Assembly: GCF_024679245.1 (NCBI RefSeq)
Contig: NC_090196.1
Coordinates: 11,638,782 to 11,702,781 of the forward strand
From: Pseudorasbora parva
Lineage: Eukaryota > Chordata > Actinopteri > Cypriniformes > Gobionidae
Length of the DNA stretch: 64,000 nt
Direction: 5' to 3'
The notes under the pieces are model-generated. The model was not told where the DNA came from. It did not search any database and saw only the letters and a program-made list of their open reading frames with translations. The position numbers and the translations under genes are program-made. Positions 32,846 through 43,817 of this stretch are shown here, in pieces; position 1 is the first letter of the stretch, and each line of letters begins with the position of its first letter.

Positions 32846-35694
32846 GGACGGGCGGCAACGGGGTTTACCATGGCCCCGAGGACCGGGTCGGTCAGGGTGG
32901 TCTTGGTGAAACTGAGTGAGAAGATTGGGGTCCAGCACATCGTTCCTGGAGATCCAGCTTCGCTCCTCAGGACTGTAGGCCTCCCAATCCACCAGGTATT
33001 CCATCCGGGAACCCCATCGCCGCAAGTCGAGGATGGCTCTCACGGTAGATTGATGGGTCCTCGTCGATGGTAGGAGAAGGGGGTACGGCACCATCACCAG
33101 GATCAGTGGGTGAAGAAGGGACAGGTTCAGTGAAGGGCTTGAGTAATGACACGTGAAATGATGGTGAAATTTTGTAGGTGGGTGGAAGATGAAGGCTGTT
33201 GGTGACTTTGTTCAGCTGCCTGTCTACTGTCAGGTAGATCCTGGACTGCTGGAGCGAATTCTGGGCATATTCGGCCCAGGGCAGATACTGGCTCCAGCTC
33301 TCCTGATTCTGGTGGCAGTATACCCTCAGGAATTTCCCGATCTCCTGGATCTTCCGTTCAGTCTGGCCATTGGTTTGAGGATGATAACCTGACGAGAGGC
33401 TGACGGATACCCCTAGGAGATGGAATAAGGCTGTCCACACTCTAGAGATGAATTGGGGTCCTCGATCAGAAACAATGTTTTCCGGAAGCCCAAAATGTCG
33501 GAAGACTTGGGTGAAGAGTGCCTCCGTGGTTTCCAACGCGGTAGGTAAGCCTTTGAAGGGGATGAGTTTGCAGGATTTAGAAAATCGGTCGACAACAACT
33601 AGGATACAGGTGAAACCTTGGGATGATGGTAGGTCGGTCATGAAGTCGATCCCCAGATAGCTCCAGGGTCGCTCGGGGATCGGAAGAGGGACCAGCTTGC
33701 CCTCGGGGAGTCGCCTAGGGGTGTTGGCAATGGCGCAGACTGAACATCCCTTGACAAATCGGGAGACGTCCCGAGGCATGGCTGGCCACCAGTAACGGTG
33801 GTGAAGGAGCGAGAGGGTCCTTCTCCTGCCTGGGTGTCCAGAGCCCGGTGAAGAATGAGCCAAGTCCAGAAGGGGCAGGCGATGGTGAGGCGAGACGTAG
33901 AGGCGTCCTTCTGGACCTCCCGGCGGAGCAGGCTGTTGGGCGGTCTCCTGCTGGATCTGCTCGTGGAGCGCCCACTAAATCGGGCTGACGACCATGGCTG
34001 GAGTGAGGATGGTTTCAAGGTGCTCTGGCTCAGGGTCGGCTTGGTGAAGACGAGAGAGGGCATCCCGCCGGGTTGTTCTGGATCCCTGGACGGTACGTCA
34101 CCTTAAAATTGAATATGGTGAAGAAGAGGGCCCAGCGGGCCTGACGATGATTCAGCCGTTTGACATCTCGAAGGTACTCAAGGTTTCGATGGTCGGTGAT
34201 GACTTCAAATGGGTTTTCTGCTCCCTCCAGGCAGTGTCTCCATTCCTCCAGGACGAGCTTGATCGCCAGGAGCTCCCGGTTCCTGAAGTTGTAGTCCTGC
34301 TCCGTCGGGGATAACTTCTGGGAGAAGAAGGCGCAGGGATGGAGTCGTGAGGGTGTCCTCTGCCGCTGAGACAGAACCGCTCCGACCCCGGTCGATGAGG
34401 CGTCCACTTCGACAATAAACGGAAGATGAGGATTGGGGTAGACCAGGATCGTAGCGGCCTGGAAGGCGTTCTTCAGCTGGTGGAAGGCCTCCGTGGCCGA
34501 TGGAGTCCAGGACAGAGACTTAGGCCGGTTCTGGAGCAGAGAGGTGAGTGATGAGCTGAGCAGGCTGTAATTCTTTATGAAGCGGCGGTAGAAGTTGGCG
34601 AATAAAGGTGATGGTCTCTGTGCTTTTGCAGGACTTGACGGACATGCTCCTCATGCTCCCTCAGGTCACTAGAATAGATGAGGATATCGTCGATATAGAC
34701 AATGACAAACTTGTTTAAGAATTCATGAAATACCTCATTCATGTAATTTTGTAAGACGGAGGGTGAGTTGGACAGCCCATACGGCATCACCCGATATTCA
34801 TAGTGACCTGAGGGAGTGATGAAAGCTGTCTTTCACTTGTCTCCCTTGCGAATGAGGTTGTAGGCACTTCTGTAGGCACATCCAGCGCAGATGGGACCAG
34901 AGGAAGAGGATAACTGAACTTGACAGTCTGAGAATTAAGGTAACGGTAGTCGATACACGGCCGCAAGCCTCCGTCCTTCTTGGCCACGAAGAAAAAGCAC
35001 AAACTCCTCCATGGCCTTCTGTTTCGGGATGGACAGGGGATAGACGTGGCCCTTGGGTAGAGTAGCCTCAGGCAGGAGGTCGATGGCGCAGTCCCATGGC
35101 CGATGGGGTGGTAGTTTGGTAGCCAACCGCTTACTGAAGACATCCTGGAACTCACGGTAAGCTGGGGGAATGGCCACGTTGACTTGAGTTTCGGGACTCT
35201 CTACTGAGGTGGACTGGACAGGTAATGATGAAGGAACTGACGATGATGGTGGACCTTTTCGGCGAGGACGATGAATACAACGATCAAAGCAGTTCTCACC
35301 CCATTGCAGGATCTCTCCGGTGGACCAGTGGATATGCGGCTGGTGCAAGATGAGCCAGGGGCGTCCCAAGATGACGTCCACGGTTGGCTCCTCCAGCACC
35401 ATGAACGTGATGGTTTCCTCATGCAGATGACCAATGCGTAGTGTAAGTGTGGGGAAGAAATGGCGGACACGACCTCGGCCCAGCGGTTTTCCCTGAATGG
35501 TGGTGGATTCTGAGGTCGACGGGACAAGTTTGACGTTGGGTGGTTAGCTTTTCAAGGGTTTGCTGACTGATGAATTTTCCCGCCGACCCGGAGTCGATGA
35601 GGGCTTGTGCTGCAACAGATGAGTGGGAATTACTAACAAATACTGGCATCTTAGTAAGGTTTGCCGTTAAAGGAGGTAACTGGATGGTTCTCAC
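32846..35694 (-). pseudogene. Gypsy pol remnant (protease, RT, RNase H, integrase, chromodomain)
   Basis: On the - strand the order is as follows. Aspartic protease with DSGSAGKF at about 35600. Reverse transcriptase in several frames, with PCIDYRYLN near 34950 and [10 protein letters not shown] near 34700. RNase H with [10 protein letters not shown] near 34190. Integrase at 33863-33390 with [23 protein letters not shown] and NGQTER. Then HVSLLKPF and a chromodomain ([15 protein letters not shown], about 32960). Frameshifts break the protease to RNase H part. A deletion lies between the integrase core and its C-terminal tail. The chromodomain runs directly into LTR sequence. Non-functional. 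Confidence 0.88.
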
Positions 35695-35699
35695 AGCTG

Positions 35700-36095
35700 A
35701 TCATGGACAGATAATTCGGCAGTTTGTTGACCAAATACCAGTAGTTTGTTGACCAAATACACAGACCAAATGACTGTGCCCACTGTAGGGCTCGGCCTGA
35801 GAGTATTTAGATGATAAATGCCACGTGGCCTCTCTCGCTGTGGAACAGATGGGAATTCGCTTCCATATACAGGGAACATTGCAAGAGAAACCCACTGCAA
35901 TCCTCCGCCGCACTGCTGTAGGTCGCCGGTCGAGTCATGGGACTTACGCAGGCAGCTGACGAAGTAGCGGGTGCCGCTTGGGCTGATACGCTAACATGGG
36001 TAGCGGTGGAGGGAGTGTCGTGAACCAGTGAAGACCGTACTGCATGAACCAGCGTGGTGAAGTGTCCGAAGAGCTCTGCATATGGTCTGGTCTTC
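35700..36095 (-). pseudogene. Gypsy gag remnant and primer-binding region
   Basis: Between the 5' LTR and the protease only a stub of gag remains on the - strand (residues such as DCSGFLLQCSLY, about 35880). It is interrupted by stops and lacks the zinc knuckle. Next to the LTR, AGACCAGAC (36093-36085) is the presumed primer-binding site; it complements the LTR itself. Confidence 0.65.
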
Positions 36096-36229
36096 TGTCA
36101 GACACAGACGAGGACACAGAGGGATTAGTGCAAGTGCAAGGTTTATTAACAGAGGTTCCAGACACAGGTGATACTTAATGGGATGGTGACACTCAGACGA
36201 AGGACGATGAAGGTGAAGGTGAAGATGAA

Positions 36230-36271
<42 letters not shown>

Positions 36272-36461
36272 GAGGGAATACAGATGAAGGCTTCTAGGTG
36301 GGACAGGTAGTCAATGATGGTTTCGGTGCGAGACCAGACAATGGGAGTTAAGGTGAGCCGGGTTTATATAGTGGTGACTGATGATGGTACCCAGGTGTTC
36401 AGAATGATGGTGATGGGGAACAAGTGGGAGTGGCAGTGACTGTGATTGTGAGGGCGTGACA
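36096..36461 (-). repeat. 5' LTR of the - strand Gypsy with an internal (GAT)n array
   Basis: Starts TGTCACGCCCTC on the - strand. A TATATAAA promoter box lies at 36370-36363, and GTCTGGTCT (36339-36331) begins 31 bases downstream. A (GAT)n array at about 36230-36271 is absent from the 3' LTR. Confidence 0.9.
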
Positions 36462-37071
36462 AGAATGAGTTGAAACAATACGTTAAATTGTTCTCTGATA
36501 GCTACATAGAGGGTATGTGGCTAATTTAAGGGCAACAATTGTCCAGATATAGTTTTACAGGTCCATTTACAAGCATATAAATTGTCCCTAGGATGTAATG
36601 CTCTGTTTTTGCCTTATTTGGAAGAGTCATTAATATTAATGTTGAGCTCTGCTCTGATTGGCTTATTTCAGCAGCTCACAGCACACAGCAGTTCAGTTGT
36701 TCAGTAAAGCGGGTCGTGAGTCCTGACCATCCTGACAGAACACAAACCGACTGAATGACACTTTAAGCAGAACATTTCAAATGGAGCTTGTGTGCATGAT
36801 TGCCAGATTGGACATGTTTAGGTAAAACACTGGATAGTATACATGTTATTTTCACAGAAAAGCTCTGATTGGGGAATTTAAAACTGATTGGGGAACTGAA
36901 ATCTGGCAACTGCAAGCAAGAACGCTCTTCCTTCCCTCAGACAAAACCAGTGGTTTTAGACTCGTCTTTTTTCGTCAACGATATTGCATGTTTATATAAC
37001 GTTAGTCACAATGTAGGCTACCCAGTGACTGTGATGTACTCTGAAATACAAGCATGCAAAAACATACTTAA

Positions 37072-37573
37072 GCCGGGTGCACACTGTGCGATTTTGGCCA
37101 CGATTTGGCCGTCTGGGACAAATTTAGCAAATCCTAAAAGATTCCTCAGATCCTAGTCTAAAATCTGACGTCTTTGGTCGTTAGTTTGACATGTTCACCG
37201 GCAGCCGATTAATGAGCGCTGCGATCAAATTTTACCTCAGACGAAATTCTGGCAGTGTCAGAAGATTTGGCACACAATCCTGCAGTGTGACTTCTCCTAC
37301 GACGACAGTCAAATATCTTCCTTTTTCAAGACAAACTATGACCAAAACGAGAGCTAGAGATTTCTTTGTAGCCAGCATTTCAGTCCCGCGTGTAATGCAG
37401 CTCACCATCACCGAACGCGTCATTCATTGATGATATGAACTCCGGGTGAGTTTTCTTGCGCGCGTCCGTTTTTAGCGAGATCATACAGTGTGACATGGCG
37501 ATCATGTTCGTACAGTCTGACAAGGGACATTCGCAAAGGATTTTGAAAAATCGCACAGTGTGCAGGACCCATT
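37072..37573. mobile_element. TIR element with GTGCACACTGTGCGATTTT ends
   Basis: GGGTGCACACTGTGCGATTTT-type left end and AAAAATCGCACAGTGTGCAG right end form inverted repeats about 500 bases apart. No transposase. It is inserted inside the 32559-38914 element and resembles the ends of the element at 56712-57591. Confidence 0.65.
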
Positions 37574-37604
37574 AGTTCTCAAAATATAAATATGTATATT
37601 TTTT

Positions 37605-38134
37605 AGGGCCGGGACTCGATTAAAAAAATTAATCTAATTAATTTGAGGCTTTGTAATTAATTAATCGAAATTAATCGCATTTTAATTGCATATAAATATT
37701 TGACCTGAGAACAATGAGAAGTAATTTTTCACATGGATTTTTAGTATACCATTGAATAATGACTGAATACATAAGCTTAATCAACAAAATATGTTGATTA
37801 AATGTTTATTTAAAAAATGTTTATTTATTTCAGCCCAGCAGACGTAGCAAAAGTGTAGCAAAAGCATATTTGTGATATTTGAGGCTTGATGTGCTGCGGT
37901 GATACGCAAATTCCTTGTTGTATAGCTTGCACACAACCATGCTCTTGACGACGCTTCCATTCTTTCGTTTTTTAAAACAAAATTTCCCATCCACGGGGCC
38001 AAGCAAAGCGCTCTCATCAGCTTCTTCGTTCATGTTCACTCATGGTTTGTTGTTGTCGTGTCTCCGGAGCGTTAGTTGGTGTTCCAGTATAATCGGTCCG
38101 TCGAAACTCATTAATTTAAAAACGTTCCGTGGTG

Positions 38135-38191
<57 letters not shown>

Positions 38192-38232
38192 GCGTAATTA
38201 ATTAACGCGTTAAAGTCACATAATTAATTAAT
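37605..38232. mobile_element. TIR-type repeat rich in TTAATTAA, with an internal (TA)n array
   Basis: Left motif ATTAATCTAATTAATTTGAG and right motif TTAATTAACGCGTTAAAGTC suggest a relative of the ATTAACGCG family. A (TA)n array lies at about 38138-38177. Short frames here have no recognisable domain. Confidence 0.4.
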
Positions 38233-40184
38233 CTTATTTACAAAAGGTTTTGTATGGTACTTGGTGTTTCCTATTGTTACTGTACTAGCATCTTGCGTTA
38301 TCTAGACAATGATGTCTCTCTAAGAAACTTTCAATTTAATCAGAAATTGTTTAAACAGTCAATAAGTAGATACAATTGCTACTTACTGCTTGCAGGAATA
38401 CAGATGTAATTGCCACTTTCTTCAGTTTTAGATGCTGAGCGAAGCTTGCTTGAAATGGGCGGAACAAACGAACGATCTTGAATTCAATTGTTGTGGTATC
38501 CGATTATAAACATCAACCATGACTGTTGATATTTTTTATCTGTGGGAAGGGTAGAAAAGTCCTCAAGTCCTCTGCACAGCCTGGAACATGACGTGTGTCC
38601 ATGAGAGCTGCCGTTTTTGCAATCCTCGAGTGTCTTGTTTATCTGCAGTCCCGATGATTCGGCTCCGTCAGTTCCGCCTGCCAATGAACATGTTTGGACA
38701 GATATAAATATAAATTATCCCCAATGATTGCATCACGGTTTGTGTTATATTGAGAATCACTTATATTTACGTGGTGTTTTTCATGCATGAGATTTACATA
38801 TGAAGGAGGAGGCAATGGTGTTTGAGACTCACAGTATGAGTTGTCCATGTACTGAACTCGTATTATTTCACTATGGCAAGGTTAATTCAATTTTTAATTC
38901 TAGGGCACCTTTAATGCCCAGAGCCCCCACTCAGCTAAAACGACAGCTATGGGGGCATAAACGTAAACGGTGTCTTTGTGCCTCTTAACAGACACATAAT
39001 ATTTAAAAATGTCTTATTTAAAGAAATCTAGTTTTTGACCATGTCTAAACTCACTTTGTGGGTAATGGCATTATAATTTATAATTTATAATTTATATTAC
39101 TTTCCGGCCACAAAATGACTAATTGGCCTCTTTGCATTGGATTTCTCTATTTTAACCTATATCTCAGAGCTAAATACAAGAGCATAACATTACAATGTTG
39201 TACCTCCGTCACTCTCCATTTTAAAATGACACTGTAAATGCGGTGGATGTGATAATCAATGCACACTATGCTGTACTGTTTACCAAAAATTGCTGCAGAT
39301 ACCTGTATAGTGGAGCTGTTGTCTATTCTAGTGTTTCCCAACCTTTTTTCAGTCATGGCACCCTTTGAAATTTTTCAAAATTCTCTGGCACCCCCTCGCA
39401 TAAGTTGCACTAGAGGTGTAACTGTACAGATTGCTCACGGTTCGCTTTGTATCACGGTTTTAGGTTCACATTTCAGTACAGTTCGGTATTTGCTATGTTC
39501 AGGGGAAAAGGACTACTGTCAAATGAAAATAAAGAAAATAAGAACAAATAACTTAAATACAAGCAGCAGCACAAATAAATACTGTTGAGCAAAGATGAGA
39601 ATAAAATAAACAATGCTTTTCAGGTTTTTCAGGTAGGTCTAACATTAGTTTTTAGGTAGAGGAATGGAATAAAGTAATCAAATGTAAAATAATGGCATAT
39701 TTAAGTGTTTAAATAAAAAATATATATATCCTTATTAAACTTACAAAAGCTATTCAATCAAGAGCAGTGAGACTAAATCAGACTGATTTATTCTGAACGG
39801 TTCGCATCTCAAATCAGTGCTAAACACAAGTTACTTTAGTTGCTCACTTTCTGACATGAGTGACAGTCCCTCCGAATAGAAATATACTAATGTCTTGAAT
39901 CATATGTTGTAACTCCAACCGGTCACTGAATTGAGACATGTTTTGCCGAAAGAGCTGATTAACTCACGAGTAGCTGATACTGCGCATGCGCATGTAACTG
40001 AACGTGCAGCGGTTCTCGGATCAGCCGTATAGAATCTAAAACCATTTCTTTCGGACACGTTCGATACTGAGAACTGACGAGCCGATGAACAGAGCCTCTT
40101 CATACACACAACGTTCTTCCCAACTGGACTATTTGGCTTTTTTCTTCAAGATAAACTTAAAAATTCACCGGAGTTGTCCTTTAA

Positions 40185-40646
40185 GAATACTTAGCCCATC
40201 AATCATATAAAATGCTTAACACCGCTGAATTCTGCATCAAAGGCACGTGCTCAGATGTAAAAAAAAAAAGCCCAATGTGCATTTGCACATGGCTGAACGA
40301 GTGGAGACCTGAATTAATTGCACACTCACTTTCTGACAGCAGAGGGCGCTGATGGAACTGCAGAATGCAGCGCTTACCCCGGAAACCCTGCAAATCCAAC
40401 TGCACTAGTGAGCTTTTTTAAAATGTTCCAAACAGCCATTCATTTTTGTAATCTCAATGTTGTTCATCACAGAACCAAATACTTAATACTTAAAGACTTA
40501 AAAGGCTATAATATTCAAACTTAAACATTTGTATATTTTAATCTGGACTATATGCCCTAATAATTAGAAATATTCTGATTATTTGTTCAGTAAAATTCAT
40601 TAGATAACAAGTTAATACATTATTACCAAACAAAAAAAAATACTTT
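40185..40646. other. gene-free stretch
   Basis: No gene is seen. The segment around 40280-40400 (CAGAGGGCGCTGATGGAACT) could be a dispersed repeat. Confidence 0.3.
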
Positions 40647-41697
40647 ACAGGGTTTTTCCTGGGTCAGAAATGGTCTTCGGTGGTGGCTGACCAGACATGG
40701 TCATCCACACACATTATGCGCGCACACACATAAACAGTAAAAGTACCTTCCCGTGTGATCTGTGAACCCAATACTGAAAATAATTGTAAAATAAATGCAA
40801 TTTTTTTTTTTTTTTTTTTTTTTTTGCTCATCTAATTTTGATATCTCTATGTATGATGTCTTGATGTTTGTTTATTTAGTTCCTCGGTTTTACACAGTCT
40901 GCATGGTTTACTGATTCATAATTTTGGCCACAATTATTAAAAAGTAGCATTAAAAATGTAATAACAAATAGTCTAATTCTCTACCATAATAAAATTATTG
41001 GCTATCAAAAACTTGCGTTGTTCTGGATTCACCTTATTCTAGTCTAAACAATTTTTTTTTGTTTGTTTGTTTTTTTGGTAATTTACTACACATTATCAAT
41101 ATAAAAACTCAAAATAAATACATGAAAATACTGTGGATTATTAAGACTAATTCTTACTAACCCTTCTTGTTTAAAGGGGGAAGCACACTTGCGTTCTCAT
41201 TTTAGAGGTGTTGTGAGTAAATGATTACACACCGATTTGTGAGTTCAGTGTTGGACAAATCAGTTCATTAAAATGAATTGGTTCAATTCATTAGTTCGCG
41301 AATCGGACAAAAGTGGATGCGTTATATGTGAACCCAGACTGTTAAAACAACGCAAAAGATTGATCAAAGAAAACACTTCATATGGATATTTTTCCATTTA
41401 TTTGAAAGTATGGTTTATGTCAGCTGTGTGTGCAAAACGTCTGTCAAAAGAGGTGCATTTTTTGAGCACAATTCACATCCATCAGTAATTCAATGAAAAT
41501 ATTGTGTGAACGCGCCACGTGGAATATGGAGTCAGTCTTCCGACCTTTTACCATTTTGTCAGTTCAGTTGATTTTGGTGATGGTTTTGAAGACAGAGAGA
41601 GTGCGAGTAATGAATAATGTTATTGACAGAGAGAGTCAATAACTCATCAAATAAGGCTTTGGCGGGGAAAAAAATTAAATGTTGGAAAAACCCTGCT
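40647..41697. mobile_element. TIR element with CAGGGTTTTTCC ends
   Basis: ACAGGGTTTTTCC at the left and GGAAAAACCCTGC at the right are inverted repeats 1.05 kb apart, a terminus typical of hAT-like elements. A poly(T) run lies at 40801-40825. No transposase frame. Confidence 0.6.
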
Positions 41698-42159
41698 TTA
41701 GAAACAATATTTAATGGACCTAAGATAAAACCAACAATAATCAGTTGTATTTCTTAATTAACATTAACAAAAACATAATACTTTCTGTAACATATGTAGC
41801 TATTGCTCAATCTTAGTTAATGAATTAAATAATGAGACCTTATTGTTATGTTACCTGTTGTTCTTTATAGCCTAATTCTTTTGCACTTTAATCTGTCTGA
41901 AAATATTACTTTTATATATTTTTGTATTTTGTATTGTATAACTTATGTATTTAAACATTGTATTACTGTATTTAAACATTTAGTTATTTTTGTTATTACT
42001 TTTTTGCAACTTATTTTAATATCATGATAATTACGTATACCGTGATAAAAGCTTAAGCAATTAATCTCAATATAAAAAATTGGTACCGGCACATGCCTAC
42101 ATTGCACGCGTTCCCCGTGGCTCGAATCCCACTGCTGCCGAGGCAGATCAGTGGCTTTA
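41698..42159. other. gene-free AT-rich stretch
   Basis: No exon is seen. A T-arm-like block at 42117-42132 is discussed under rejected items. Confidence 0.3.
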
Positions 42160-43331
42160 GTCGTGGGGATCGCAAATGGATCTAAAAGAGGGGTTAGAGA
42201 CGGGCTCTGCCTTATCTTTGCTCTTACCTGTTAGATCTAGTGCCACCATCCAGGGTTTGGAAGCCCGCTCTGCTGTTTCTTCCACCCTGGGCGAGGCATC
42301 GATACAGTAGTTATCCAGTTTTGAGGAGCTGGATATTGTTGAAGAATTGAAGACTCGCCACTTCATTTCCCTGCCAGTGTGGAGCTTGTGGAGGTGTTGA
42401 GCAGAGCGGTTGAGCAGACTGGCCATGAGAAACTCAGGAGTGCCCGTCTGTAAAAAGCAGCGAGGTCTGATCTTCAGCTGATTTTGCTCTCCGAGCCACA
42501 AAGGATCAGTCATTCTATGGCAGATCAGGCTGTTCTATGGCAGTCCACGGAGAGGCATTTATGGCTGAATCTTACGGATATAAAGGAGAAAGATAACAGC
42601 TTTCAGCTGGACACCCCCCTGTCTCCTGAGGGCCTTTTTGGTGATGCTGTCAACACGTTAACCGACAGGTTTCAGGAGGCAACAAAAGCAAACGGTGCCA
42701 GGACCATCAGAAGCCGAGTACCAGCTCCTCACACTGAGTGCAAGGGGCAATATTCAAAGGGTAAGACAGATCTGAGGACCATCATTATCTTTAAGAAGGC
42801 TGCATCTAAGCGACCCTGTAGATTTTCTAGTTGAGTGGGAGAATCTTCCAAATATATCTCAGTGGGTCCTTCAGACTATAAAAAGAGGGTACGCCATTCA
42901 GTTTAGATGTTGTCCACCTAGTTTCAACTGGGTTTTGTCCACAGTGGTGGGCCCGAGCAGGATTTGGTTATGACTCAAGAAGTACAGACTCTTCTGCGAA
43001 AGGAGGCTATAGAGAGGGTCCCTCCTCTCACCAGGGAGTCAGGGTTTTACAGCCAGTACTTCATCATGCCAAAGAAGGATGGACGGTTGCGTCCCATTTT
43101 AGATCTCCACGTTCTCAATAGCAATGTAGCAAAGATCAAGTTCAAGATGTTTAGACTCAAACAGATTGTGTCAAAGATCAGATCTGAGGTCTGGTTTGTC
43201 TCAATAGATCTAAAAGACACATTTCCATTTATTCATTTTTCTGCAGCACATGAAGTTCCTGAGGTTCGCTTTCGGGGGAGAAGAATATCAATATCAGGTA
43301 TCAATAACAGGGTATCCGCATTGTCAATTAT
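42160..43331 (+). mobile_element. DIRS-like retrotransposon, 5' part (gag and start of RT)
   Basis: Frames on the + strand resemble DIRS-type elements: gag-like segments (ERHLWLNLTDIKEKD, then GLFGDAVNTLTDR at about 42550-42680), then WENLPNISQWVLQ, then reverse transcriptase (RKEAIERVPPL, MPKKDGRLRPILDL, SIDLKDTF at about 42990-43220). An internal deletion removes the middle of RT, so GGTATCCGCATTGTC joins directly to the YIDDW region. The + strand Gypsy is inserted exactly there. The frames are broken. Confidence 0.75.
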
Positions 43332-43817
43332 TGTCACAACCGCTGGTGAAGATCCCACCGTCGGCCATCAGAGGTCGCGCTCACCAGAGTACTAACTCAC
43401 TCATGGACTTAATTTCCCATAATCCCACATGCCGGGACTGATTACCATCCACCTGTTCCCCATCAGCTGGCCTATATATTCTCTGAGCACACACACACAC
43501 ACTGCAAAGTCTTGTTCTGCCCCGGCGACATTTCTGAGCGTTTACCCATTGTTGTTTCTGATCTGCCTGTTTACGAACCTGCCTGTTTATCGACTCTGAT
43601 TCTTGCTGCCTGCCATTTTGACCTGTGTTTGCCTGGACTCTGGTTATTCGACTGTTTGCTGCCTGCCCTGACCCTTGCCTGGTATGATTAAGATTTACGC
43701 CTTGCCTGTGATACTACTGTTAATTCTTGGCTACCGACCTTTGCCTGTTACTACTGTGAGTTTGTGTGTTTCCAATAAACTGCACATGGATCCCAATCCA
43801 CCTGAGTCCTCATTACA
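43332..43817 (+). repeat. 5' LTR of the + strand Gypsy
   Basis: TATATA at 43473-43478; predicted transcript start near 43504; AATAAA at 43773-43778. The gag ATG at 43786 already lies inside this LTR. Confidence 0.95.

Larger units (their letters stand above)
32577..36461 (-). mobile_element. Ty3/Gypsy chromovirus-type LTR retrotransposon, internally deleted
   Basis: Bounded by TGTCAC...TGACA LTR ends on the - strand and by a perfect 5-base target duplication AGAAT (32572-32576 and 36462-36466). The 5' LTR is 36096-36461 (366 bases). The 3' LTR (32577-32845) has lost its U3 start and is fused to the end of pol. Gag is mostly deleted. Order on the - strand: LTR, gag remnant, protease, reverse transcriptase, RNase H, integrase, chromodomain, LTR. 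It is defective in several frames. Confidence 0.92.
32559..38914. mobile_element. second-level TIR element, TTAA flanks, carrying a Gypsy insertion
   Basis: TTAAAGGTGCCCTAGAAT at the left and AATTCTAGGGCACCTTTAA at the right are inverted repeats bounded by TTAA, as expected of a piggyBac-like element. It splits the outer element between ATTACAG and TGCCCAGAG. Its own body is 32559-32576 and 36462-38914. It contains further TIR-type insertions at 37072-37573 and 37605-38232. Confidence 0.8.
32438..40184. mobile_element. outer TIR element of a nested stack
   Basis: GAAAGGACAACTCCGGGGAA at 32438 and CACCGGAGTTGTCCTTTAA ending at 40184 form inverted ends. The arms continue through TTTTTAAGTTAATCTTGA against TCAAGATAAACTTAAAAA. 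Its own sequence is 32438-32558 and 38915-40184; everything between is a later insertion. No coding frame of its own. Confidence 0.75.

Noticed and set aside
32295..42100. A still larger outer transposon enclosing the nested stack
   Set aside because: The ATATCG-type motif near 32300 and the sequence near 42050 do not form convincing inverted ends.
42117..42132. A tRNA-like block GTGGCTCGAATCCCAC followed by TGCTGCCG, resembling the T-arm and 3' end of tRNA-Leu
   Set aside because: The T-arm is one base short, and no D-arm, anticodon arm or A box lies upstream. At best it is a fragment beside a retroelement.
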